A program made the translations under genes and the position numbers. Shown here in pieces: positions 42,297 to 51,589 of a DNA stretch of 64,000 nucleotides; position 1 is the stretch's first letter, and every line of letters begins with the position of its first letter. Origin of the DNA: Antedon mediterranea (Eukaryota; Echinodermata; Crinoidea; Comatulida; Antedonidae); contig NC_092678.1 in the NCBI RefSeq assembly GCF_964355755.1, positions 11,940,922 to 12,004,921 of the forward strand, read 5' to 3'. The notes beneath the pieces are model-generated. The model had not been told where the DNA came from. It did no database searches and saw nothing but the letters and a program-made list of their open reading frames with translations.

Positions 42297-42591
42297 AGTT
42301 TTTTAGACTTAGAATTGTTTTGTATACCTTTTCCTGGCCAGCATTATCTTTGGGGTGCCTCTGTCTTGGTTGTTGTCTCTGAGCACCCGGTCGTCTGTGG
42401 CAAGGCAAATGTGTATCCTGCTCCTTTGTTTGGTCACCTAGGTAGGGGTCCGGGACCGCGACAGAACGACAACGGATGGGGACCCTCCAAAGAAATTGCA
42501 TTTTTTTTTTTCAGGAATTTGTATGATTTATTTCTTTTTTATTTTTAAATGCGCCTTGAGCACTCTGGAGTGGTATGTGCGCTATAAAAAT

Positions 42592-42614
42592 CTTATTATT
42601 ATTATTATTATTAT
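42592..42614 (+). repeat. (TTA)n tail marking the 3' end of the LINE
   Basis: Seven TTA/ATT units follow a short 3' UTR with GCGCCTTGAGCACTCTGGAG and GTGCGCTATAAAAATC. The same arrangement (GGCGCTATATAAG plus ATTATTATT) ends the related LINE at about 59520. Simple-repeat tails instead of poly-A are typical of CR1/L2-like LINEs. Confidence 0.85.
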
Positions 42615-43143
42615 GGTTCTCGAATACACAGTAATTTCAGCGTAACAAAACTGGCGATTTCAAATTAGCACCCTGGGAATTACTTCCGAAGGAGAAACTT
42701 ATCACAAAATGAGTCCAAATTTTTGATTTGGACTCATTTAAAGAAACCCAATTTGTGTTTTGTATGTAACATTAGGGTTGAGGGATGGGAAAGCGGATAG
42801 GTACAAAGAGGAACAATTTTTAAATATATTCTTTATCCACTCAGTAACGAAATATTTTTTTCATGTTTTATAGGCCTATAAATAATATACCTCTAAATAC
42901 AGTAAAACATTTGCGATTTAATACTTTGTTAAAACTGTCACTGTCATAATCGATTGAAATATTAAAGTACATGTCACGATACACCACTACGACGTATATT
43001 ATTGGTAATTATTAATTAATACAAACGTTGAGAAGGAACTGTCAGTATAAAGTTTATTTGTATATAATAATGTGTTTATATATTTAACAGTAGAGCCTAA
43101 CCAAAATCTCAGTAATAAAGTTTATTTGTATTTATTTTTATAT
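42615..43143. other. AT-rich intron-like stretch
   Basis: No gene is seen. It contains an 11-bp perfect hairpin TGAGTCCAAAT/ATTTGGACTCA at 42710-42736 and a duplicated AGTTTATTTGTAT word at about 43050 and 43120. Confidence 0.45.
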
Positions 43144-43656
43144 TACATCTAACAGTACGAACATTCACAGTAAGAAATGTTCGATTCAAATGAGGACCAA
43201 AAATAGTTAATAGGTATTTACAGTATATTGTCAAAGTATTGCTTTATTCTCAAAGGGCCCATATATTTACCTACCATATGTGTTAAACCAAGGGCTCATA
43301 AATTTACCTACTTGTGTTAAACCAAACTCTGGCAGACTGAGGGTATGTTCAGACTCACGGAGTTACGGTGGAGTTATGTACGCGGCGTACATATTTTTGT
43401 GTCTGAACCATGCCGCGGATTAGCGTTAGTGAGCTGTTACTCCGCGCCAGTGGCGTTAATAACTCCAGCGGGAGAGGGTAGATTTCATAAGGCTAATCCA
43501 TTGATGCATCAGTGGTTTCAACCTCCGGACAACGTCAGCCAATGAAAAGACACGACCGCAATTAGCAGCAGTCTATTCGCACGGTTTTTTTTAATAGCAA
43601 AACAATATAGCCTATTTCTCGAGCTAGCCTAGATCAACAGCAACATTCGAATTAAA

Positions 43657-43980
43657 ATGAAACGCATTACATGGAAAAGTACAGAAGTGGCTGATTTGAT
43701 TTCATTATGGGGCCCTGAATTTATAGACAAGATAGAAATTAGAAATTGGAAAGCTAGCGCCGGCAACAAGATGGCTGTTTTTAAAGAAATTGCATCTAAA
43801 CTGCAAAATCTTGGTCACAGCCAAAAAGAGGGACACCACGTCCAGATCAAAATAAAAGGCCTCAGAGCTGCATTCAAGGCAGCTAAGGACAAAACAAACA
43901 AGTCCGGTGCTGAGACTGAAGAGATAGAATTCGAACATTACGATGCATTGAATGCTATACTGGGAGGCGTCCCAGTATAA
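43657..43980 (+). CDS. Myb/SANT-like (MADF/trihelix type) DNA-binding ORF
   Basis: The ATG at 43657 opens 107 codons: ITWKSTEVADLISLWGPEFI, KMAVFKEIASKLQNLG, VQIKIKGLRAAFKAAKDKTN and FEHYDALNAILGGVP. Conserved Trp, Leu and basic residues mark a Myb/SANT-like trihelix domain as used by Harbinger-associated DNA-binding proteins. The stop TAA falls right after LGGVPV; a one-base shift there would continue with Pro-rich sequence to a donor-like GAG|GTAAAT at 44024. This suggests that the ORF is one exon of a longer gene B whose C-terminal part lies at 49393-49971. It sits inside the left arm of the inverted-repeat element. Confidence 0.7.
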   Translation: MKRITWKSTEVADLISLWGPEFIDKIEIRNWKASAGNKMAVFKEIASKLQNLGHSQKEGHHVQIKIKGLRAAFKAAKDKTNKSGAETEEIEFEHYDALNAILGGVPV

Positions 43981-44676
43981 ACCCAGCCCCACTTTCTATT
44001 GGGGACTCGTTTGCCCCGAATGAGGTAAATTGTCGCTCTAATTAATTAAAATCATACAAATAATGGCAAAGTCATTGTCCGTGTAATAATTATGTTCGAA
44101 ATTACTATCTTCTGTAAGGATTTGCAAAAAAATCGGCAAAAAAAACATTGCATTTGAAGGTAACATTGTATTATAATGCTAGGCCTAGCTAGTGTTGTAA
44201 TGTTCCATTCATCGCAAATCAATACATTTGTATAATCGTATATTAAATCTATCAAAATAGTATTTTTTAAAGAAAATCGGCCTGTCTTCAACATTATGAT
44301 GCTGTACTCTAGCTGTTCAACCAGTTTTCAGCTATTAAAAACAATTATCGTAGGAGGAGATAGGAAAATGCGAAGCCTCCTCGCATTTTTGTGGCGGGTA
44401 TTTTTCAAGATGGACATCCATTAGACAGTGTATAGCACAATCGGAAAACACCCCTATTTGGGGCAAATCGTTGAACCTAAATTCGTTTTAATCGTCAATA
44501 ACTAATTATCTAGCTTAATTTAATTAGTAAACAGGGTTACATCAGGTGGTTAAAATCAGTACCGAAAGTACGAACCAACTTTGTATACCATCGAGTAAAA
44601 ATTCTAGAAGTAAGGTGTGATTTACCGAATTTTGCCCTTACGTAAATTTATATATAGATTCAATGTAATTTTGCAG

Positions 44677-44794
44677 ATCGGTATGTGCTGAAGAATATTC
44701 GGAGAGAGAACAGCTGTTAACAGAACTAACTACCCTGAAGGAAGAGAGCCAGAAGCCACAAATCAAGCAAAATACTAAATCAGGTGTTGTTTGA
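44677..44794 (+). pseudogene. Myb/SANT-like gene A, next exon in the repeat loop
   Basis: The acceptor TGTAATTTTGCAG ends at 44676. Joined in phase to the AA left by the exon at 36548-36776, it reads Lys-Ser then CAEEYSEREQLLTELTTLKE and continues to a stop at 44792-44794. In this family the helix-turn-helix is followed by a (K)SG-x-EEY-x-E(R/K)-x-x-LL motif, so the match of phase and motif supports a spliced gene spanning 7.9 kb. The exon begins only 16 bp inside the loop between the inverted arms. A downstream basic piece at about 45013-45099 (LLEVRRQELQLQREEAVFRR) looks like a further C-terminal exon. Confidence 0.55.
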
Positions 44795-45012
44795 ATCAGG
44801 TTTAGAAATTAGAAAAAGAGCCAGTAAATAGAGGTTAGTTACTCTATATATATAAAGTTAAAGTAATTATAAACTTTAACTCTTTGAAAACAAGCATGAA
44901 CATTTTACCCTGGGTGGTGGTTGATTGGTCCCATATTTTATATTCTAAAATATATCATGACAAATTATGTCATAAAACTGAAAACCCAGACTTTTTTCCA
45001 AAACATCTTCAG

Positions 45013-45129
45013 AAAGGGTTAATTAAGTTAATATTGTTGGAGGTTAGAAGGCAAGAGCTGCAGTTGCAGAGGGAGGAGGCGGTTTTCAGAAGAGAGTAAG
45101 AAAAAGAAGAGAGGGACGCACTAATATAG
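45013..45129 (+). pseudogene. Possible C-terminal exon of Myb-like gene A
   Basis: After an acceptor-like CATCTTCAG the frame encodes KGLIKLILLEVRRQELQLQR followed by EEAVFRRE and a stop; one base later the shifted frame would read a short Lys/Glu-rich end. A leucine-rich helix with alternating Arg, Glu and Gln is the usual tail of these Myb/SANT-like proteins. No upstream donor in matching phase was found, so the join is uncertain. Confidence 0.35.
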
Positions 45130-45822
45130 TGTTTGAAGGCATTTGCCAATAAATAATTTATTTATTCTCACTATCTATATATAGATTTACGTAAGGGCAA
45201 AATTCGGTATATCGCGCGTTATTTCTAGAATGTTTACTCGATGGTATATAAAGTTGGTTAGAATCTCGGTACTGATTTTAACCACCTGATGTAACCCTGT
45301 TTACTAATTAAATTTAGTTAGATAATTAGTTATTGACGATTTGCCCCAAATAGGGGTGTTTTCCGATCTTGGTATACACTGTCTAATGGATGTTCTCATG
45401 AAAAAATACCTGCACACAATAAACGAGGATACTTCGCATTTTCCTATCTCCTCTTACGATAATTGTTTTTAATAGCTGAAAACCGGTAGAACAGCTCGAG
45501 TACAGTATCATAATGTTGAAGACAGTATCTATCAAAATAGTACTTTTTTAAAGAAAATCGGCCTATTTTGATAGATTTAATATACGTTTATACAAATGTA
45601 TTGATTTGCGATGAATGGAACATTCCAATCTATCAGACTCCCAGTTTGTAGATAAATTTATGAGCCCATGGTTTAACACAAGTAGGTAAATTTATGGGCC
45701 CTTGGAGAATAAAAAATATTGCAATACTTTGACAATATTGTAAATACTGTACATATTAACCATTTTGTTTGCCATTTGAATCAAAATTGTCTTACTGTGA
45801 ATGTGGTTACTGTTAGATATAC

Positions 45823-46660
45823 TGTATAAAAAAAATATCCGAGATAGCAAAAGCTCTCTATTGTCAACTATTCGGCCACGTGTACTATTGAGGAAGCTGA
45901 TGACAATGAATGTAAATCCTTATTTATGTTCATGGATAAGCAATTTTGTTACAGGTAGAAGTCAACGAGTTAAGGTTAACAATTTTAATTCGAATTATAT
46001 TGACTCTAATACTGGAACACCGCAAGGATGTGTGTTATCCCCACATTTATTTTCAATATATGTTAGTGATTTAAGATGTAATGTTAATTGATGTAACATT
46101 ATCAAGTTTGCGGATGACATGTGTTTGACTGGTCTTATGATAGAAGGAGATGAATTTGCATATAGAGAAGAAGTATCAAGGGTTTTAGATTGGTGTAATA
46201 CTAATTATTTGTCTAAAAAACCAAAGAGCTTATATTTGACTTCATAAAAAATGTTAATCACATTCCGCTTGTTATTGACGGAAATTATGTTGAAAATCCA
46301 GAGTCTCATAAATATTTAGGGGTTTGGATAGATACGAATCTAAGTTGGGATACACATACGTGCAAAGTGTATGCTAAAGGTGTTCAACGACTGTATTCCT
46401 TAAGGAAGTTGAAACAATATAATATAGGCCGTGATTCTTATAAACAACAATTGCAGTTAAAAAAAATAGACATAAATTTTCATTCTTACCTAGCGCTATT
46501 AGACTATACAACAATGAGTTGTCATTCTTACCTAGCGCTATTAGACTATACAACAATGAGTTGTCATTCTTACCTAGCGCTATTAGACTATACAACAATG
46601 AGTTTCAAAGATAAGTCATTAGGTCTGTTGTATTTTATATTGCTGATCAGTTGTTTTTGT
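45823..46660 (+). pseudogene. LINE RT fragment between repeat arm and transposase piece
   Basis: The segment encodes RPRVLLRKLMTMNVNPYLCS, FVTGRSQRVKV, TGTPQGCVLSPHLFSIYVSD, then after a stop FADDMCLTGL (FADD near 46112), and in shifted frames HKYLGVWIDTNLSWDTHT and RLYSLRKLKQYN. This is the palm and thumb of a Jockey/L2/Rex-like RT. Both N-terminal RT boxes and the endonuclease are missing. The 3' end is replaced by a 42-bp repeat and a short TAATAAATCTAATCTGATGG tail. Confidence 0.8.
46481..46606 (+). repeat. 42-bp tandem repeat, 3 copies
   Basis: CATTCTTACCTAGCGCTATT followed by AGACTATACAACAATGAGTTGT starts at 46481, 46523 and 46565; the three copies are identical except at the last two bases. 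The unit length is a multiple of three, so an open frame of repeats arises, but it lies at the LINE 3' end and is not a gene. Confidence 0.95.
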
Positions 46661-46789
46661 TAGTTCCAAGTTGATCACGAATGTAAATATTATGTGTGTA
46701 TTGTTTTGCTTGTGTTTTTCTGCCAAGAAAACAATTATCATTATACTATGTATGAATGACTTAATAAATCTAATCTGATGGGCAGGTGT

Positions 46790-47219
46790 TTCCAACCTTG
46801 GCAGTTTTCCATTGCTTTCAAAAATGGCAAAGGCACTAATGACATGTTTTCATGGACCGTCAGTTGAGGGATCTTTCAACATAATGGGGGAAATCCTGGA
46901 TGGAAGTCTGCAAGGACTAAAATTGATACTTACTCAGCCGTGCGGACTGTAAAATACACACTACGAGCCAGTGAGCAGACTGCGTTACAGATAATTAAAA
47001 GACAAGATATTCGCCACAATCCAGTCAATGCAAAGATGTGTCAAAATATCAGATCTGCTCACAATCATTACAATGAAGATTTTGCTAAAAATAGGAAGGT
47101 GTTGAATGCAAAACGAGCGAAATTAGCGGCTCCACAAGCTGTAGAGAGCAAGGTTATAGTTACGCATGTCCCCGGCGCAATTGACTGCTGCAAACCCACA
47201 AAAGGTGTCAGAAGTTAAG
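46790..47219 (+). pseudogene. Transposase-like C-terminal fragment
   Basis: In shifting frames the piece reads LSKMAKALMTCFHGPSVEGS, FNIMGEILDGS, KIDTYSAVRTVKYTLRASEQ and RSAHNHYNEDFAKNRKVLN. The pattern 'ALM...HG...E.SFN.M' followed by a helical, basic tail recalls the C-terminal dimerisation part of hAT-like or related transposases. The family is uncertain and no catalytic residues are left. A stop at 47217 ends the frame. Confidence 0.4.
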
Positions 47220-47700
47220 ATTAGAGGAGGAGGAGGTTGCAAAAGAACAGAAACGTTTAATTGGGGTAGAGTGGCAAGAGTAAGCACATAATGGTTGGCA
47301 ATGGCATGTTTTGTAAACATAATGTACTTTGTAAAATACTGTAAACTATTAAAAATGTTTGGAAATTAAAAGTTAATCTTAAGAAATCTTAAGTTGATGA
47401 CGTCTTTCTGATATTCAATGATGATGTTCACAAAATAAAGCATTTGTGCCCTCTACAATTGTAAAAACTCCAGGTGCTGTTCTCATCTGTCATTATAAAG
47501 TAAAAACAAGTTAACGAAGAACATTTCCTCTTTAATAAAGAGGGTATATATAAATTCTCAATGGACATTTTCTTGCTTCATAACCTCCATGATCTGCATG
47601 TTCATATAATCAATTAATTGTGTCTGTAAAACCTTAAAAACCTCCTAGGCGGCCCCTGGCCCCCAGCCTAATTGTATTTTCCTCCTTCTCATCCCTGTTT
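47220..47700. other. Non-coding stretch between gene fragments
   Basis: No gene recognised. It contains GGCGGCCCCTGGCCCCCAGC near 47650, a GC-rich word also seen in the hAT element near 5940. Confidence 0.4.
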
Positions 47701-49311
47701 CAGGGCTCGATTTATCTTTTTCATGTTGCTAGCCCACTGGGCTAGTTCACTGTAAATTTCACTAGCCCATACATTATTTTACTAGCCCACTCTTATTATC
47801 GCACCGTGATAGCAGGGCCGCCATATAAATGAATTCAGGCATTTTGTACAATAGAGGGCGCACTAATCTAAACGCTCGAGAATTGCTACACATTTACGTA
47901 CATACATACTGTATTAAACTATTATTGCATGAAAAATTACACAAAATTGTATTTCTTTATTGTTCACATAAAAATTAACTTTGCGTCGCGACGCATAGTC
48001 TATTTCATGCTCACCATATTCACAGAATCGATTTTTTGAGGTCTTTTTGTTGTTGGGCTTCAACCTCTACCCTTCCTTTCCCTCTCCCCCTACCCTCCCT
48101 TTCCCTCTCTCCCTACCCTCCCTTTCCCTGCACAGAATTGATTATAAAAGCCAGTTGGGAAATACCAATTTACCTGGTTGCAAAATCTGTTTTGGACCAG
48201 TTAAGAAAACAACCAGCCTATACTGAGTTGTGCTTGAAAAACCAGTTGACCTGATGGGGAAAAAACCAGTTGGGGAGACCAGTTGGGAAAACCAGTTGAC
48301 GTTATGGAAAAAAAACAGTTGGAAAAACCAGTTGGAAAAACCAATTGGAATAACAAACCAGGACCAATTGAAAACCAGTTGGAAAACCAGCTGACCAGTT
48401 GAGAAAACCAGTTGGAAAAACCAACCAGTTGGACCAATTGAAAACCAGTTGGAAAAAATAGCTGACCAGTTCAGAAAACCAGTTGAACCAATTGGTATCA
48501 GTTGGACCAGTTGAATACCAGTTGTACCAATCGGAATTTCCAACTGGTCTCAACTGGAATTTTCACCTGGGCTAGCCAAGAAAACTAATTAGATTCTGTC
48601 TACCAGCTAGGCTAGGCCTAGCCTAGAGCTAGCCTATTATTATAGTAGGGTAGCTAGGATAGACCTACCTACCCTAGATCGCATTGGAGCACCTGGCCTA
48701 CTGTTTTACCAAAATGGTAGTATCTAGCTAGGCCTAGATGGCGATGCCAAACGATGGCTTTTGATTTTATCTAGGCCTACGCATATTATAAAATATGGCC
48801 TCCATGGCCTACCTACAGGGATAGAGCCAGCCACCCGGCCCTACAAAATATCCCTAGCTTTGATCTGTGACAACCAGGCCTGACAAGACTAGACAAGTTA
48901 TTTTTAACATTGACAAAATTCTACTACATTTGGCCAATCACAGTTCGTTATTAATTTTATGGTCATATTTTTGTGACATATTTGACCTGATAATGAAGCT
49001 CCGCCTACTTCACAATAACCTGGATGACAAAAACATAAATGGCCAATCATAATTCGGGAAATTTTCTTGATTATGAGAGGCTCCGCCTACATCGTCACTT
49101 GTTATGGCCACAGCAGCGCGCGAGTGGTTTTTTTTGCGGATGTTGCCAAGACATGTCTTTTATGCTGGAGTTATTTTCATGAGGTCATTTCGTCCCAATT
49201 TCGAGTTCCCACAACCTACTAGCCATCCGGGCTTAAAGGAAGATACTTTAGGTAGCCCGGAGCTGTTTTTACTAGCCATTGTACGCCGGGCTAGCACTAA
49301 ATCGAGCCCTG
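47701..49311. mobile_element. Second hAT-like element (CAGGGCTCGATTTA ends)
   Basis: The left end CAGGGCTCGATTTA (47701-47714) and the right end (49298-49311) are exact inverted repeats of 14 bp. They are followed on both sides by CTAGCCC-rich subterminal words. CAGGGCTCGA-type ends are common in animal hAT elements. The flanks share only CTGTTT (TTCTCATCCCTGTTT on the left, CTGTTTTTA on the right), so the expected 8-bp duplication is imperfect. No transposase is present. The interior holds a pyrimidine-rich tract (48060-48130), a long CAGTTG minisatellite and a block of AGGCCTAG palindromes (48590-48840). Confidence 0.72.
48150..48560. repeat. Degenerate CCAGTTGGAAAA minisatellite
   Basis: Units of 10-22 bp built on ACCAGTTGGAAAAACCAGTTG repeat throughout with variable spacing, and CAGTTG or CAACTG occurs about 18 times. 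CCAGTTGG is itself partly palindromic. Minus-strand open frames full of NWFS/TG words are by-products of the repeat. Confidence 0.9.
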
Positions 49312-49392
49312 CTGTTTTTAAAAACTTAAATAGAATCTGTCGAAAAATCCAATGGAGTGAGAGGTGAAAACGCTAATGAAGGAGTATTGTAG

Positions 49393-49971
49393 TTGAACTA
49401 ATGGTAGAGAACACAGACGAACTAAGGATAGAACGAGCCGGAGATGAAATAGTAATCGAAGGTGAAAGAGTAATTGGAGATAAGCAGCAATCCGGGATGA
49501 AAGAGTAATTGAAGGGGAAAGAGTAGTTGGAGAGGATAAACAAATAGAGGAGGCAAAAGAGTTACAAGAGCCTCAACCTCAAGGCAAGTGTAAATAACTA
49601 TTCAATCTTAAACTAGTACACACATTTATTTTCACAACACCAAAAAAGAAGCAGAAAAAAAAAACATTCCAGGAGACAATGGAAGCAGTAACATGGTCGC
49701 TGAAAGAGGTAATCAATACGCAAAATGCTCAGTTCAAAGAAGCCGAAGAACGGTTCATAGAAAGGAACGCCCTGATGCAGAAATGATCAAGAAACACAAT
49801 GCTAGTATCCAAAACATGATGACTGCATTTCAAAACACACAGATGCAAACAATGAATATGCTGACGCGTCTTCTTCAGACAAGAAATGCCCCACCACCAG
49901 ATCAATATTACAACCCCACCCCCATACCACTCTCCTGCCTCATACAGCTCCCCACACAACTCGAGTATTGA
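49393..49971 (+). pseudogene. Myb/SANT-like gene B, acidic linker and C-terminal coiled coil
   Basis: A possible exon from acceptor GTATTGTAG (before 49393) to a GC-type donor CAAG|GCAAGT (49583) encodes RIERAGDEIVIEGERVIG and related acidic repeats with one frameshift. From about 49640 the frame reads KKKQKKKTFQETMEAVTWSL, KEAEERFIERNALMQK and, after a stop or shift near 49785, HNASIQNMMTAFQNTQMQTM plus NAPPPDQYY, ending at 49971. An EAEERF-x3-E helix followed by a Met-rich helix and a Pro/Tyr tail is the usual C-terminus of trihelix Myb/SANT-like proteins, so this may be the 3' end of the gene starting at 43657. Confidence 0.5.
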
Positions 49972-50041
49972 TATGTAAATTGAAAATTTTTGTTTTAAAT
50001 TGATGCTACCTGTTTGAAAAGCTAATGATGTTAGCGAACCA

Positions 50042-50524
50042 ATGTTAAGCATTAAAATAAATACTAATAATTTAGGTGAAACAGATTTATCCGAAATATC
50101 AGTGCGAATCATCCTGCCATTCAAAGACCAGAAATCTGCGAACTCCGTCAAGCGACAACTATGCCAACTAAGTCACAAGATAAACAAAAACATTGTCCCT
50201 GTATTCATAAGTAAAAAAGTTAAAGATAACATTAGGAAAGTCGAAAAGAAACCTACTATTATAAGTCAACAATGTGTTGTGTATAAATTTAAATGTTACT
50301 TGTGCGATGCAAGTTATGTTGGATATACATGCCGACACCTCTACCAACGCATTGTTGAACATAGTAGATGCTTAATAGGACAGCATTTGAAGGATCATAA
50401 CGTGATTGTTAATCCAAGTAAAATTAATTCATGTTTTAGTATACTTAGGAAATGCAAAAACAAATTTGACTGTCTTATCTATGAAATGTTGTATATCAGA
50501 CAATTAAAACCTACAGTAGTCTGA
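50042..50524 (+). pseudogene. Penelope-like element, C-terminal GIY-YIG endonuclease
   Basis: From the ATG at 50042 the 160-codon frame first carries the end of the connector after the RT (VRIILPFKDQKSANSVKRQL, then INKNIVPVFISKK). A GIY-YIG domain follows: CVVYKFKCYLCDASYVGYTC, then the Arg and Glu-His of RHLYQRIVEH and the zinc-like Cys pairs. It ends with KNKFDCLIYEMLYIRQLKPT. This is the cleavage domain of canonical Penelope-like retroelements. The RT is missing upstream, so the copy is 5' truncated, but the remaining frame has no break. Confidence 0.88.
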
Positions 50525-50655
50525 ATAAACAAAGTGACTCTGTAAAAGCTAAGCTTTTCATTTGACAGGATGTTAGACAATAGGTCTTTTGTTATTTAAA
50601 CTTTGACCCTTGGCTTGTGCTACTTAATTAGTTGTTGTTTTATATTTTATTCATT

Positions 50656-50697
50656 GGACTTGATAATGACCCCATGATGGAGTCGAAACGTCGTTCT
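50656..50697 (+). ncRNA. Hammerhead-like stem-loop in the Penelope-like tail
   Basis: The sequence CTTGATAATGACCCCATGAT continues with GGAGTCGAAACGTCG. A GACCCC/GGAGTC stem (one mismatch) sits between a CUGAUGA-like and a GAAAC-like box, which is the order of the hammerhead catalytic core. Penelope-like elements are known to carry hammerhead ribozymes in their terminal repeats. The first box is imperfect and I could not identify the cleavage triplet, so this may be a decayed ribozyme or only the conserved 3' stem-loop. Confidence 0.35.
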
Positions 50698-50744
50698 CTT
50701 TTAAGCGTTATTTTTATATTATGTACTAATAATTTATTTCTGGT

Positions 50745-51589
50745 AATTAGGCCTATTTCTTTTAATATGCATACTTACTATATGTGAATTTTTTTTTCCA
50801 ATGCCTTTTTTTTTTGGGAATAATACATCTTAATATTATACTTTTACACGATCAATTGTAATGTAATGTTTTACTATTTATTTCATTAAACGGCATGCTG
50901 TGACAATGACTTCACTAGTGAAACCCACAGTCACGTCGTTTCTCTTCATGAGCCGTCGCACAGTGGGCCAGAATCAATTCAAAGTGTGCCAAAAGTCCAA
51001 ATTGGTAAACGTGGCAATCCAAATTTTTTAATATCGGGTTAGGAAGAAGAGATCTTAAATTATATAAATCCACTAATAATAGTGTCTTGTAACCATAGAA
51101 ACTGGAAGAAACCATGACATTTCACTTAAAATGAGCAAAAAGAACAGTTTTGATAAATTTGCTGTCTAAAAAAAAGCAATGGATTTGATACTGCATGGAA
51201 TTGTTGTCTGTTATTAATCATATTAGGAAGTAAAAATAAAATTTCCATTATTGCTTTATTTTTATACCGAAAAATCGTATTTTTAAAGTAAAACCAGTAA
51301 ATTAGTTTGGATTCGCATCGATTCGCGCGCTAATTTTGACATTAATATTTCGAGCGAAGCTTGAGCTTTACGTTAATACCAAATTTGGCTAAAATTTGCG
51401 ACATTGCATATAGGAAGCGATTTAAATTTCCCTATCCATGCCGTTTTAAAATAAATGTATAATGCATATACACATTGATGTACCGCAATCGCACAAACTT
51501 GACAAAGAGAAAAGCTTTCCACGACGCATCTGTATTGGAAAAGAGAATGCTACCAGTGTGCGAATAAGCAAGTGTAGGTACAGGTAACA
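50745..51589. other. AT-rich stretch without a gene
   Basis: Only short open frames. A CGCATCGATTCGCGCGC segment near 51315 is CpG-dense within an AT-rich setting. Nothing is assigned. Confidence 0.4.

Larger units (their letters stand above)
43144..45822. mobile_element. Long inverted-repeat element with about 640-bp arms
   Basis: The right arm (45174-45822) is matched, as reverse complement, by two left blocks: 43144-43328 and 44199-44660. Shared words include GGTTAAAATCAGTACCGA, GGAAAACACCCCTATTTGG, CATCCATTAGACAGTGTATA and TTACCTACTTGTGTTAAACC. Identity by eye is about 85-90 percent. The left arm is split by an insert of about 870 bp (43329-44198) carrying a Myb/SANT ORF. The central loop (44661-45173) carries exon-like coding pieces. 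It is either a giant foldback transposon or two opposed copies of one element flanking gene segments. Terminal duplication not found. Confidence 0.8.

Noticed and set aside
46367-46663. 98-codon frame containing three copies of HSYLALLDYTTMSC
   Set aside because: Product of the 42-bp repeat at a LINE 3' end.
48142-48553. Three overlapping minus-strand frames up to 133 codons with NWFS/TG repeats
   Set aside because: They are translations of the CAGTTG minisatellite.
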